The notes: generated by a model not told the origin, from the sequence alone. A stretch of 64,000 nt of DNA from Clostridium sp. LS (GCF_002760435.1 NZ_AUUU01000013.1:1-64000); one strand, 5' to 3'; shown: positions 51,053 to 60,510, counted from the stretch's first letter. Made by a program: numbers and translations.

Positions 51053-51787
51053 ATGAAAGTCTCTATTGAAAAAGTATTTACCAAGTTAGAAAAATTAGAA
51101 CTTTTCGCATTAGTGTTTATTGGTCAAATAATAGTATTTTTTGTTATTAATCAGCCAAATTTAAGACGTATGAATTTAATGCAATTTTTGAATAACTATA
51201 ATTTTTGTAATTTTGTTATTATGACTATAATATTTATTATTACCATTTCTAAAATAGTAGATCTTAAACAAGAAAAAGGTAAATCCATATTTGGATTTAA
51301 ATTTAGTAATTATAAAGAATCAATTTATTTATACAAATTTCTTTATGTATTGAAATTAACGTTTTTTTCTTCTTGTGTTACATTTTTGGAATTATTAATT
51401 TTAGTTCGTGAAATTGGTTTTGTAAATTATTCAAATATACTTTTGTTAAAACAAAGTTTTTATCCATTAGTTGGTTATTTACCATTTTTAGTTTTGCAAT
51501 TTTCAATTTCTATGCTTATTAACAAAAAAACTGTTTCTTTTGCAAGTGGTATTACAGGATATTTCTTAGGAGTTTTGGGTTCGGTTGGTATTTCTTTTAA
51601 ATTTGGCATTTTTAATTTGTGGGCTTATCCTTTCTACACATCACCTGTAATAACAGATAGTATTTATGGTTTTTCTGTTGAAAATAGCAGAAGTGCAGCA
51701 TTAATATTTTTGAGTATAATTCTTGCAGCTATTATGATTTTTATATCGCTGCACTTTTGCAAAAAAGTAGAAATTACTGTAAGTTAA
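51053..51787 (+). CDS. Six-span membrane protein, ABC-2/lantibiotic-type permease-like, inside cbi operon
   Basis: This 244-residue protein has about six spans (near residues 15-32, 47-63, 97-122, 134-153, 161-186 and 217-235), a layout like the membrane subunits of ABC-2 or lantibiotic-immunity exporters (MutE/EpiE type). It is not a known B12 enzyme and has no ATPase partner here. The coding strand is unusually T-rich compared with its neighbours, suggesting separate origin. GGAG precedes the ATG. It interrupts the operon between cbiL and cbiF. Confidence 0.7.
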   Translation: MKVSIEKVFTKLEKLELFALVFIGQIIVFFVINQPNLRRMNLMQFLNNYNFCNFVIMTIIFIITISKIVDLKQEKGKSIFGFKFSNYKESIYLYKFLYVLKLTFFSSCVTFLELLILVREIGFVNYSNILLLKQSFYPLVGYLPFLVLQFSISMLINKKTVSFASGITGYFLGVLGSVGISFKFGIFNLWAYPFYTSPVITDSIYGFSVENSRSAALIFLSIILAAIMIFISLHFCKKVEITVS

Positions 51788-51822
51788 AACAAATTGATTT
51801 AATTTTAAAGGAGTGTTGAAAT

Positions 51823-52581
51823 ATGATATATTTTATAGGGGCAGGTCCAGGAGCTGCTGATTTAATCACAGTTAGGGGACGCGATTTATTAGAAAGGGCA
51901 GATGTTGTAATATATGCTGGTTCGTTAGTTTCAAAAGAACATTTAGAATATTGCAGGCCTGATGTTCAAATATATAATTCTGCTAATATGACATTGGAAG
52001 ACGTTATGGAGATTATGACAATGGAAGAGCGAATGGGAAAACTTGTTGTAAGACTTCATACTGGTGATCCATCTATTTATGGAGCTATAAGAGAACAAAT
52101 GATTGAACTTGATAGAGTAAGTATACCTTACGAAGTTGTACCAGGGGTTAGCTCATTTACTGGAGCAGCTGCTGCAATAAATAGAGAATTTACTTTGCCA
52201 GGTGTATCTCAGACTGTTATTTTAACAAGAATAGAAGGAAGAACGCCAGTTCCAGCAAATGAAGATTTAGAAGTTTTAGCATCTATTGGAGCATCAATGG
52301 CTATATTTTTATCTATATCTATGATTGATAAAGTTGTTGAAAAGCTGAAAAAAGGTTACAAAAAGAATGTGCCAATAGCTGTAGTTGAAAGAGCAACCTG
52401 GCCTGATGAAAGAATAATACTGGGCCATTTGGATGATATTGCTGAAAAAGTTAAAGAAAATAATATAACTAAATGTGCTCAAATATTAGTTGGAGATTTT
52501 ATCGATAGTGATTTTGAAAAGAGTTTGCTATATGATAAGAGTTTTTCACATATGTTTAGGGATGCTGAGGATTTAAAATAA
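51823..52581 (+). CDS. cbiF: Cobalt-precorrin-4 C11-methyltransferase CbiF
   Basis: This 252-residue methyltransferase starts IYFIGAGPGAADLITVRGRD and has VIYAGSLVSKEHL near residue 30, RLHTGDPSIYGAIREQ near 79, and VVPGVSSFTGAAAAI near 106. It methylates C11. AAAGGAG precedes the ATG. Its last base is shared with the cbiG start (ATAATG overlap), so they are translationally coupled. Confidence 0.96.
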   Translation: MIYFIGAGPGAADLITVRGRDLLERADVVIYAGSLVSKEHLEYCRPDVQIYNSANMTLEDVMEIMTMEERMGKLVVRLHTGDPSIYGAIREQMIELDRVSIPYEVVPGVSSFTGAAAAINREFTLPGVSQTVILTRIEGRTPVPANEDLEVLASIGASMAIFLSISMIDKVVEKLKKGYKKNVPIAVVERATWPDERIILGHLDDIAEKVKENNITKCAQILVGDFIDSDFEKSLLYDKSFSHMFRDAEDLK

Positions 52582-53633
52582 TGAATTTAGATAACTCTTT
52601 CAGAGAAGAATTCAATAAAGATTCTAATATAAGTATAATTTGCCCATCTCCTAAAGGCAGAGAAATAGCATATAAACTTCAAAAATACTTTAATGCAAAA
52701 CTTTATATAAAAAATAGTGAAAGCTATTCGTTTAATAATGAGTTTAAATTAAATGAAATTACAAAAGAAGCTATGAGTAACTCAAAAGGAATAATATTTA
52801 TATCTTCAACAGGAATAGCTGTAAGAGCAATAGCTCCTTTTTTGCAGGGAAAAGATAAAGATCCAGGAGTAGTTGCTGTTGATTTATCATGTAAATATTC
52901 AATTAATATTTTAAGCGGGCACTTAGGTAGAGGAAATGAACTTACACTTAAGGCAGCAGAAATTTTGAACGCTACACCTATTATAACTACGGCAAGTGAT
53001 AACTTAGGTATAACTGCACCAGATATTTTAGCCCAAAAAAATAATCTAATAATTGAAGATTTGAAGAAGGCAAAATATATAGCATCTTTATTAATTAACA
53101 ATAAATTAGTTGGACTGAAGGATGATTATAATTTAATCAAGGTTAGTAGAGGCTATGAGAAAGCTCTAGAATTAAGAGAAGATTGCATTTGGATAACTCA
53201 TAATTTAAAATTTAAAAATAATAATAAATTAGATTATTCAAAGATATTAAGGCTTATTAAAAAAGATTTGATTTTAGGCATAGGATGCAGGAAAGGTACA
53301 ACCTTTGAAAAATTAAATGATTTTATAAGTAATAGTTTGAAAAAATATAATCTGGATGTAAATGCTGTAAATACTATAGTTTCAGTAGATGTTAAAGCAA
53401 ATGAGGAAGGAATTATTAGATTAGCAGAACATCTAGAATGTTCTTTTAAAACCTTCAGCAGGGAAGAAATAAAAACTGTTCAGGATAAATACGAAAAAAG
53501 TGAATTTGTCGAAAAAACTCTTGGAATAACTGGAGTTTGTGAACCTTGTATAGATCTTGCAGGAGCAAAGGTTATTGTAAATAAAATAAAGTATGAAGGA
53601 ATAACTTTGGCAATAGGAGTTTTAAGTAAGTAA
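52581..53633 (+). CDS. cbiG: Cobalt-precorrin-5A hydrolase CbiG
   Basis: This 350-residue enzyme opens the delta-lactone of cobalt-precorrin-5A, releasing acetaldehyde. The central block FISSTGIAVRAIAPFLQGKD is near residue 73, followed by SGHLGRGNELTLKAAE and TTASDNLGITAPD. The C-terminal domain has GIGCRKGTTFEKL near 233 and a late GVCEPCIDLAGA segment. It ends the operon in this window; cbiH and cbiJ are not adjacent. Confidence 0.95.
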   Translation: MNLDNSFREEFNKDSNISIICPSPKGREIAYKLQKYFNAKLYIKNSESYSFNNEFKLNEITKEAMSNSKGIIFISSTGIAVRAIAPFLQGKDKDPGVVAVDLSCKYSINILSGHLGRGNELTLKAAEILNATPIITTASDNLGITAPDILAQKNNLIIEDLKKAKYIASLLINNKLVGLKDDYNLIKVSRGYEKALELREDCIWITHNLKFKNNNKLDYSKILRLIKKDLILGIGCRKGTTFEKLNDFISNSLKKYNLDVNAVNTIVSVDVKANEEGIIRLAEHLECSFKTFSREEIKTVQDKYEKSEFVEKTLGITGVCEPCIDLAGAKVIVNKIKYEGITLAIGVLSK

Positions 53634-53751
53634 CATAAATTCACAATTGTAGTATCATATACTAGGGGGAATATGTTATAATATGGGTGTACTTATGTAA
53701 AATAATTCACTATAATTTTAGTTGCATAATATGAGGGGAGCGTGAGTATTA

Positions 53752-54384
53752 ATGACAATTTTAGAAATGCTAAACAGGATTAATAAAAGCAATAATTGTA
53801 TGGCTAAAGCGTTAGAAATTGTTAGAGACAATTTCATAAGTTTAGTTAATGATAATTATGAATTAGCAATTAATGAGGACGGAGAGCTGAATGTTAAAAC
53901 TCCTAGCTTGGAAAAAAGAGATGAGTTTATATATAAAAGTATAGGAGAATATGAATATCCTTTAGTTATGTGTATGAGGATACCAGATACAAAGAATGTT
54001 GATAAGTATAACTTTATTTTAACAAAGTTTATGGAGATGTATAAGGACAAGCTTGATTTGTTTTTTAAAGATGTAAATACAATAGAAAAATTAAAGGAGA
54101 ACATAGTAAAAACAAAGGCTCGAATTGATTATTTAACATATGCTTCGATTTTTTCAGGAGTTCTTGGTGCAATATTATTATGCATAATTGATTTTTCTCA
54201 AACAGCAAAATCAGTGCTGATTTTAGGAATTATATTATTTTTTATTTTTTCTTTGGTAACTCAAATGACTAAGGAAAATCAAGTCAAGAAAGTAGTTGAT
54301 GCGTATCTTAGTGTGATAAAGACAGAGTGGTACAGAAAAGAATTGTCAAAAGAATACGCATTCCTATGTAACTTTATAGGATAG
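53752..54384 (+). CDS. Hypothetical membrane protein
   Basis: This 210-residue protein has a soluble N-terminal half, including a helical stretch with IEKLKENIVKTKARIDYLTY, and two spans near residues 128-145 and 152-170, with a basic C-terminal domain. GGGGAGCG precedes the ATG. It is preceded by TATAAT at about 53679-53684 and followed by a terminator, so it is an independent unit. Family unknown. Confidence 0.65.
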   Translation: MTILEMLNRINKSNNCMAKALEIVRDNFISLVNDNYELAINEDGELNVKTPSLEKRDEFIYKSIGEYEYPLVMCMRIPDTKNVDKYNFILTKFMEMYKDKLDLFFKDVNTIEKLKENIVKTKARIDYLTYASIFSGVLGAILLCIIDFSQTAKSVLILGIILFFIFSLVTQMTKENQVKKVVDAYLSVIKTEWYRKELSKEYAFLCNFIG

Positions 54385-54418
54385 ACTATCATTTGGTATA
54401 AAGCCAAAAGGAATTCCT

Positions 54419-54454
54419 AAAGGACCTATCTTTGATTTAGAGGGTCCTTTTATC
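54419..54454 (+). terminator. Terminator of the hypothetical membrane protein gene
   Basis: AAAGGACC pairs with GGTCCTTT, followed by a T-rich tail. Confidence 0.85.
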
Positions 54455-54611
54455 ATGTTTAAGTTTAGTTAAAATTTGACGATAACTTGTTTGTGATATA
54501 AACTTTATATATGAATTTCTATGAGGAAAGCTTATCAAAATAAAAAAGTTATAAAGGATATATAGATTTAATATGTCTGATTCCTAAATTTAAGGAGGAA
54601 TTTAATTTCAA

Positions 54612-55616
54612 ATGGCGACAATAAAAGAAATTGCTTCAATAGCAGAAGTTTCTATTTCAACAGTTTCTAGAGTACTGAATTTTGATGAAACACTAAACGT
54701 AAGTGATGCAACAAGAGAAAAAATACTTAGAATTGCAGATGAACTTGACTACGTATCTTCTAAGACGAAAAAAGCAAAAAATAAAAAGAGCAAAGATATT
54801 GGGATTATATATTGGTATAATTATGAAGAAGAATTAGGAGATCCATATTATCTATCAATAAGGTTAGCGGCTGAAAAGAAGTGCAATGACAATAACTTTA
54901 ATCTAATAAAGCTAAATGAGAATAGTGATATAGATGATATTAAGAGTGTTAGTGGAATTATTGCAATTGGAAGATTTTCTGCTAGTACTGTAGAAAAATT
55001 GTCTAGTGCCAATGAAAATATAGTGTTTGTAGATTTTTCCCCTAATGAAAATCGATTTGATTCTGTAAAGGCAGATTTAGGAAAAGCTACAATTGAAATT
55101 TTAGATTATTTATACGAATTAGGTCATAGAAAAATAGGTTTTATAGGTGGAAAGAAATTAGAGACAATAGATTATAAAGATAAAAACCTCGATGAAAGAA
55201 ACATTAAATATAAAGAATTCATGGAAAGTAAAGGTATTTATAATTCCAAATACATATTCGAGACAGAAAAGTTTAGTTTTAAGGCTGGATATAATCTTAT
55301 GAAAGAAGCTCTAAGATCTAAAAATAAGATAACTGCATTTTTTATTGGTAATGATACTATGGCTGTAGGTGCATATAAGGCAGTTTCAGAAGAAGGATTA
55401 TCTATACCGGAAGATATAAGCATAATTGGTTTTAATGATCAGCCTAGTGCTAAATACATGATACCAGCATTGACAACGATTAGAATACCAAGTGAATACT
55501 TAGGAAAGGCAGCTGTTGATTTATTACTTGAAAATTTAAATGGAACTAGAGAATATAACAAAAAAGTAATAATACCAACAGAATTCAAAATACGCGAAAG
55601 CTGCAGAAAAATATAA
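54612..55616 (+). CDS. LacI/GalR-family transcriptional regulator
   Basis: This 334-residue protein has the LacI helix-turn-helix TIKEIASIAEVSISTVSRVL (residues 3-22) with hinge region, and a sugar-binding-protein-like effector domain with DIGIIYWYNYEEELGDPYYL near residue 60 (an EbgR-like text) and SIIGFNDQPSAKYMIPALTT near 275. AAGGAGG precedes the ATG. The neighbouring trehalose and sugar-ABC operons suggest it controls sugar uptake genes. Its exact ligand cannot be read. Confidence 0.92.
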   Translation: MATIKEIASIAEVSISTVSRVLNFDETLNVSDATREKILRIADELDYVSSKTKKAKNKKSKDIGIIYWYNYEEELGDPYYLSIRLAAEKKCNDNNFNLIKLNENSDIDDIKSVSGIIAIGRFSASTVEKLSSANENIVFVDFSPNENRFDSVKADLGKATIEILDYLYELGHRKIGFIGGKKLETIDYKDKNLDERNIKYKEFMESKGIYNSKYIFETEKFSFKAGYNLMKEALRSKNKITAFFIGNDTMAVGAYKAVSEEGLSIPEDISIIGFNDQPSAKYMIPALTTIRIPSEYLGKAAVDLLLENLNGTREYNKKVIIPTEFKIRESCRKI

Positions 55617-55707
55617 ATATACACATTTACCATGGCTTAAGTATATATCAACCAAAATGAGATACATGTTTACATGTTTGTTTCGCAGGACTATGAAAAT
55701 ATCGCTG

Positions 55708-55749
55708 AAAGCACTAAACAAGAGGTTGCACCCACTTATTAAGTGCTTT
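55708..55749 (+). terminator. Possible terminator of the LacI gene
   Basis: AAAGCACT (55708-55715) pairs with AGTGCTTT (55742-55749), with a long loop and a T-run after it. Confidence 0.5.
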
Positions 55750-55903
55750 TAACAGCTCATTTTCAAATGTCTATTTCACAAACATTTATCTGAGTTCTGT
55801 GTTTGGATAAGCATCTAAGTTTAGCATATGTTGTATATTTATTGTATGCTGAAAATATTAGTGATAAATTTATTTGTTAATAGGTTAATATATACCCATA
55901 CTT

Positions 55904-56091
55904 AAAGAGAAGGTACTCTTTTACGTAGCGTTGCATTGAAAAAATAGCTGCAGATATTTCTTAAGTAAAAGTTGTTCCATATATGCTTGTCATTAGCTTG
56001 CCTAAGGAACAAGCATATATGGTACAACTTTTACTTTTAGAAATTCGCAGCTATTTTTTCTAGCAACCGAGTAACAGAGTACCTTCTCTTT
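55904..56091. repeat. Long imperfect inverted repeat between lacI and treR
   Basis: Two arms of about 87 bases pair almost throughout, around an 18-base loop (55991-56008). Outer ends are AAAGAGAAGGTACTCT and AGAGTACCTTCTCTTT; inner ends are ATATATGCTTGT and ACAAGCATATAT. It lies between convergent genes. It may be a miniature inverted-repeat element or a large bidirectional terminator. The rest of the 55617-56110 gap shows no gene. Confidence 0.9.
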
Positions 56092-56110
56092 CGGTTGAGT
56101 ATTTATAACC

Positions 56111-56836
56111 TTAATCAATTTTTCGCACAGATGATGATTCTACGAATACGAATTTATCTGGTCTGTGACGGGATTCGGTGTATTCGAATAGTTTCCCTGA
56201 GTCTGTATAGGCATATGTTTTCACAACAGCAACACAATCGTATGTACCTAAGTCTAAAAATCTTTTATCAAGTTCTGTTGCATGTTCAACGACAATTACT
56301 TTTTTTGAAGCTAGTATTTTTGTATGTAGTTCTTTTTCTATATATTCATAAATGGATTTTTGTGCAATTTCTATATTTAAATCTTTTACTACATCTGCAC
56401 TGAAATAATTAATATCGAGAATTATTGGTTCATTATCAAAAAATCTTATCCTATGAAGATGATAGACCTCAGTATCTTGCTTTAGAGCAGTTTTTTTAGT
56501 CAAAGATTCATCTATGGCGATTTTTGAGAAATTAACAACACTGGTGGTAAATTTCTTTTTTAGGTGTAGTTCCTGTAAACCTAACAAATTACCAATAGGA
56601 AGCTCTATTGATTCACGGCTATCTCTATCTAGGATTATAACCCCCTTGCCTTTAACACTTTTAACATAGCCATCCTTGCTAAGTTCGTTAATAGCTCTTC
56701 TTACTGTATTTCTACTACAATCAAACTTTTCAATTAACTCCATTTCAGTAGGAAGCATCATAGAATCATCGTATTTACCATTGTCTATATTATCCTTTAA
56801 TGCATGATATATATCTTTAAATTTTACGTTCGGCAA
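56111..56836 (-). CDS. treR: GntR-family regulator with UTRA domain, TreR-like trehalose repressor
   Basis: This 241-residue protein has a GntR winged helix (FKDIYHALKDNIDNGKYDDS near residue 5, then LIEKFDCSRNTVRRAINELS near 35 with the GKGVIIL wing) and a UTRA effector domain from about 90, with VYHLHRIRFFDNEPIILDIN near 120. The TTG at 56836 is preferred because AAGGGAG lies seven bases upstream; a GTG at 56845 touches that site. It is divergent from treB-treC, as in TreR systems that respond to trehalose-6-phosphate. The effector is inferred from context. Confidence 0.85.
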   Translation of the reverse strand: MPNVKFKDIYHALKDNIDNGKYDDSMMLPTEMELIEKFDCSRNTVRRAINELSKDGYVKSVKGKGVIILDRDSRESIELPIGNLLGLQELHLKKKFTTSVVNFSKIAIDESLTKKTALKQDTEVYHLHRIRFFDNEPIILDINYFSADVVKDLNIEIAQKSIYEYIEKELHTKILASKKVIVVEHATELDKRFLDLGTYDCVAVVKTYAYTDSGKLFEYTESRHRPDKFVFVESSSVRKID

Positions 56837-57072
56837 AAGTAACACTCCCTTAAATTATCCTTAATGAATATATTATACTTCATTTTCTTAGATAAGTTAA
56901 CATAATATTGGTAAATGTCTTGAAAATTGTATATGTTTGAAAAAGCTAATAAGAATTCTCTAAAGAGATTTATATTTTCCGGTTAGTTAAATACTAGGAT
57001 GTTTAGTCTAAGTATTAAAAATATTATCTTTTGTATGGAAAAACAAGAGGTATATGAACAAATATTGCAAAT

Positions 57073-57098
57073 TATAAAATGTGTTTAAACATATTTTA
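57073..57098. promoter_or_regulatory. Palindrome centred on TGTTTAAACA, upstream site
   Basis: ATAAAATGTGTTTAAACATATTTTAT in shorter form: arms ATAAAAT and ATTTTAT flank GTTTAAAC, with one mismatch pair. A related palindrome lies at 57153-57174. Probable operator for the divergent trehalose genes. Confidence 0.5.
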
Positions 57099-57152
57099 TA
57101 GTTATTGTATGCAGAAAGAATGTGAATATGACAATGATTTAAAAGAATAATA

Positions 57153-57174
57153 AAAATTTGTTTAAACAAATTTT
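57153..57174. promoter_or_regulatory. Perfect 22-bp palindrome centred on TTTAAA
   Basis: The arm AAAATTTGTTT is followed by its exact reverse complement. It sits just upstream of the treB -35 and shares the GTTTAAAC core with 57073-57098. Likely bound by TreR or the LacI regulator. Confidence 0.55.
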
Positions 57175-57184
57175 AAAAAATATA

Positions 57185-57229
57185 TTGACTAAATGTTTAC
57201 ATTAGATTATGATGTTATTGTAAACATTT
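57185..57229 (+). promoter_or_regulatory. treB promoter with flanking inverted repeat
   Basis: TTGACT (57185-57190) and TATGAT (57208-57213) have a 17-base spacer. Perfect 11-bp arms AAATGTTTACA (57191-57201) and TGTAAACATTT (57219-57229) flank the -10, placing the first between -35 and -10 and the second at the start site. This is a well-placed repressor operator. A further small palindrome GTTCAATTGAAC lies at 57280-57291. Confidence 0.7.
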
Positions 57230-57367
57230 AAATATTAAATTTAGTACAAGCATCTGGTTAATGCTAATATTAAATGTTTGTTCAATTGAACTTATATAAT
57301 AAACAGATCTGTATAACAATTATGAAATTATTTATAAGAAATCAAAAAATCAATGGAGGTTTTATTA

Positions 57368-58783
57368 ATGGGGAAATTTCAAAATGATGCAAAAGAACTA
57401 CTAAAATTAGTTGGTGGTAAAGAAAATATTTCGGCTGTTACACATTGTGTTACAAGAATGAGATTTGTTTTAAATGATCCTAGCAAGGCTAGTGTGGATG
57501 CAATTGAAAAACTAAAAAGTGTTAAAGGTACATTTACACAAGCTGGACAATTTCAAGTTATTATTGGAAATGAAGTATTCGCATTTTATAACGATTTTAT
57601 AGCAATTTCAGGTATTGATGGAGTAAGTAAAGATGCAGTAAAAGATGTCGCTAAAAATAATATGACTTTTCTGCAAAAACTTATGGCAAATATAGCAGAA
57701 ATATTCTCACCACTTATTCCTGCTATCATTGTTGGAGGTCTAATTTTAGGTTTTAGAAACATTATTGGTGACATGAAATTATTAGAAGGCGGAACTAAAT
57801 CGTTAGTTGAAGTATCTCAATTTTGGGCTGGTACAAATAGTTTCTTATGGTTAATTGGAGAAGCAATATTCCACTTCTTGCCAGTAGGTATAACATGGTC
57901 AATTACAAAGAAAATGGGGACAACCCAAATTCTAGGTATTGTACTTGGTATTACATTAGTTTCACCACAGTTATTAAATGCTTATGCAGTTGCAGGAACA
58001 AGCCCTGATAAAATTCCTTTCTGGGATTTTGGCTTTGCTCAAGTAAGAATGATAGGATATCAAGCTCAAGTTATTCCAGCAATAATGGCAGGTTTCACAT
58101 TAGTATTCCTAGAAAGAAGTGTTAGAAAAATAAGTCCTGCTTCAATATCAATGATATTAGTACCATTCCTTTCATTAGTGCCAGCAGTTTTAATTGCACA
58201 TATTGTAATAGGGCCTATAGGCTGGGCAATTGGTTCTGCTATTTCAAAAGTAGTATATGGTGGTTTAACTTCTTCATTTGGAATGATTTTTGCAGCGATT
58301 TTTGGATTCCTTTATGCACCACTTGTTATTACTGGACTTCATCACATGACAAATGCAATAGACCTACAATTAATGGCTCAATTTGGAGGAACATCGCTTT
58401 GGCCAATGATAGCTTTATCTAATATTGCTCAAGGTTCAGCAGTACTCGCTATGATATATTTACAAAGAAAGAATCAAGAAGCCCAGGAAGTAAATGTACC
58501 AGCATGTATATCAGCTTACCTTGGAGTAACTGAACCAGCAATGTTCGGTGTTAATTTAAAACATGGTTTCCCATTCTTCTGTGGAATGACAGGTTCAGCC
58601 ATAGCTGCAATTATTTCAGTTGGTAGTGGAGTAATGGCTAACTCAATTGGTGTTGGTGGTTTACCTGGTATTTTATCAATTAAACCTGCATTTATGGTGA
58701 TATTTGCAATAGCAATGCTGGTTGCTGTAGTAGTTCCGTTTGTACTTACAGTAATAGTTGGAAAAAGAAAATCAATTAGCTAG
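57368..58783 (+). CDS. treB: Trehalose-specific PTS EIIBC component
   Basis: This 471-residue membrane permease imports trehalose as trehalose-6-phosphate. The IIB domain (about 1-90) has the phosphorylated Cys in SAVTHCVTRMRFVL near residue 27. The IIC domain (about 110-470) has about ten spans, the FRNIIGDMKLLEGG segment near 133, and GLHHMTNAID near 322. No IIA domain is fused, so a separate glucose-type IIA must act. The ATG at 57368 follows GGAGG; an earlier ATG overlaps that site. It is followed by treC with 20 bases between. Confidence 0.94.
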   Translation: MGKFQNDAKELLKLVGGKENISAVTHCVTRMRFVLNDPSKASVDAIEKLKSVKGTFTQAGQFQVIIGNEVFAFYNDFIAISGIDGVSKDAVKDVAKNNMTFLQKLMANIAEIFSPLIPAIIVGGLILGFRNIIGDMKLLEGGTKSLVEVSQFWAGTNSFLWLIGEAIFHFLPVGITWSITKKMGTTQILGIVLGITLVSPQLLNAYAVAGTSPDKIPFWDFGFAQVRMIGYQAQVIPAIMAGFTLVFLERSVRKISPASISMILVPFLSLVPAVLIAHIVIGPIGWAIGSAISKVVYGGLTSSFGMIFAAIFGFLYAPLVITGLHHMTNAIDLQLMAQFGGTSLWPMIALSNIAQGSAVLAMIYLQRKNQEAQEVNVPACISAYLGVTEPAMFGVNLKHGFPFFCGMTGSAIAAIISVGSGVMANSIGVGGLPGILSIKPAFMVIFAIAMLVAVVVPFVLTVIVGKRKSIS

Positions 58784-58803
58784 GCGAGAAAGGATATAAT
58801 ATC

Positions 58804-60468
58804 ATGAAGGATTTTAAGAAAAGTACTGTCTATCAAATATATCCTAAGTCGTTTTACGATACTAACGGTGATGGAATTGGAGATTTAAATGGAGTAATAG
58901 AGAAACTAGATTATCTAAAAACTTTAGGTATAGATTATATATGGCTTACTCCTTTTTATCCTTCGCCTCAAGTAGATAATGGATATGATATTGCTGATTA
59001 TTATAATATAGATCCAAGCTTCGGTACCTTGGAGGATTTCGAAAAATTAGTACAAGAAGCCAAGAAAAGAGAAATATATTTAATGTTAGACATGGTTCTT
59101 AATCATACATCTACAGAGCATAATTGGTTTAAGAGAGCATTAAATGGTGAAAAGAAATACAAAGATTTTTATATCTTTAAAAAATCAGTTAACCAAGAGT
59201 CGCCTACAAATTGGCAATCTAAATTTGGTGGTAATGCATGGGAATATGTAGAGAAATTCGATGAATATTACTTACATCTTTTTGATAGAACTCAAGCCGA
59301 TTTAAATTGGGACAACGAAGAGGTAAGAAAAGAGATTTACTCTATAGTCAACTTTTGGATAGAAAAGGGAGTAAAAGGATTAAGATTTGATGTGATAAAT
59401 TTAATATCAAAGCCAGAGAAGTTTGAGAGTGATTTAGAGGGTGATGGAAGAAGATTTTACACTGATGGTCCGAGGATTCATGATTATCTTAGAGAACTTA
59501 ATGAAAATACCTATGGAAAACAAAAGGATATAGTGACAGTAGGAGAGATGTCTTCAACTTCCCTTGAAAATTGTATAAAATATTCTAATCCTGAGGAGAA
59601 GGAATTATCAATGGTATTTAATTTTCATCATTTAAAAGTTGATTACTACAATGGTGATAAATGGACAGTTATGGACTTCGATTTTGTGAGGTTAAAAGAA
59701 CTTTTTAAAACCTGGCAAGAGGGAATTCAAAATGGAAACGGCTGGAACGCACTTTTTTGGTGTAATCACGACCAGCCAAGAATAGTATCTAGATTTGGTA
59801 ATGACAAGGAATACTTAAATGAAAGCGCAAAAATGCTTGCAACAACTATCCATATGATGAGGGGAACTCCGTATATTTATCAAGGAGAAGAGTTTGGAAT
59901 GACTAATCCATACTTTAATTCAATAGATGAGTATAGAGATGTTGAATCAATTAATTACTACAACATCTTAAAGGAACAAGGAAAAGCTGAGGAAGAAATT
60001 CTAGAAATCCTAAGAGAAAAATCTAGGGATAATTCAAGAACACCAATCCAATGGAATGCTGAAGAAAATGCCGGATTTACTAAAGGAACGCCATGGATTC
60101 CTATTTGTAATAAATATAAGGTGATAAATGCACAAAATGCATTAGAAAATAAAGATTCAATTTTTTTTCACTATGAAAAATTAATACAATTAAGAAAAAA
60201 TTATGATATAATTTCAGAGGGAAAGATAAAATTTATTCTTGAAGATAATGAAAGAGTATTATCATATGTAAGAACTCTGAATAATAAGACGTTAATTGTA
60301 GTAAATAATTTTTTTAGTGAGGAAGTTATGATAGAATTACCAGAGGAGTATTTAAGGAAACCTTTAAATAGTAAAATTTTAATTTCAAATTATAAGAATA
60401 GCTGTAATTTGGATAAAAATATAACTTTAAGAGCATATGAATCAATTGTATATTATATAGAAAATTAG
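58804..60468 (+). CDS. treC: Alpha,alpha-phosphotrehalase (trehalose-6-phosphate hydrolase)
   Basis: This 554-residue GH13 enzyme splits trehalose-6-phosphate into glucose and glucose-6-phosphate. The family start TVYQIYPKSFYDTNGDGIGD, the MVLNHTSTEHNWF region near residue 98, catalytic Asp in KGLRFDVINLIS near 196, Glu in VTVGEMSSTS near 250, and FWCNHDQPRIVSRFG near 320 are all present. GAGAAAGG precedes the ATG. Pairing with a PTS permease and TreR makes phosphotrehalase rather than oligo-1,6-glucosidase very likely. Confidence 0.94.
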   Translation: MKDFKKSTVYQIYPKSFYDTNGDGIGDLNGVIEKLDYLKTLGIDYIWLTPFYPSPQVDNGYDIADYYNIDPSFGTLEDFEKLVQEAKKREIYLMLDMVLNHTSTEHNWFKRALNGEKKYKDFYIFKKSVNQESPTNWQSKFGGNAWEYVEKFDEYYLHLFDRTQADLNWDNEEVRKEIYSIVNFWIEKGVKGLRFDVINLISKPEKFESDLEGDGRRFYTDGPRIHDYLRELNENTYGKQKDIVTVGEMSSTSLENCIKYSNPEEKELSMVFNFHHLKVDYYNGDKWTVMDFDFVRLKELFKTWQEGIQNGNGWNALFWCNHDQPRIVSRFGNDKEYLNESAKMLATTIHMMRGTPYIYQGEEFGMTNPYFNSIDEYRDVESINYYNILKEQGKAEEEILEILREKSRDNSRTPIQWNAEENAGFTKGTPWIPICNKYKVINAQNALENKDSIFFHYEKLIQLRKNYDIISEGKIKFILEDNERVLSYVRTLNNKTLIVVNNFFSEEVMIELPEEYLRKPLNSKILISNYKNSCNLDKNITLRAYESIVYYIEN

Positions 60469-60470
60469 AG

Positions 60471-60510
60471 AAATAGTAGCCCTTTTTATAGAAAAGGGTT
60501 ACTATTTTTA
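60471..60510 (+). terminator. Terminator of the treB-treC operon
   Basis: AAATAGTAGCCCTTTT pairs with AAAAGGGTTACTATTT, followed by Ts, directly after the treC stop. Confidence 0.93.

Noticed and set aside
56095..56403. 102-codon plus-strand frame
   Set aside because: Antisense to treR, which has clear GntR and UTRA features.
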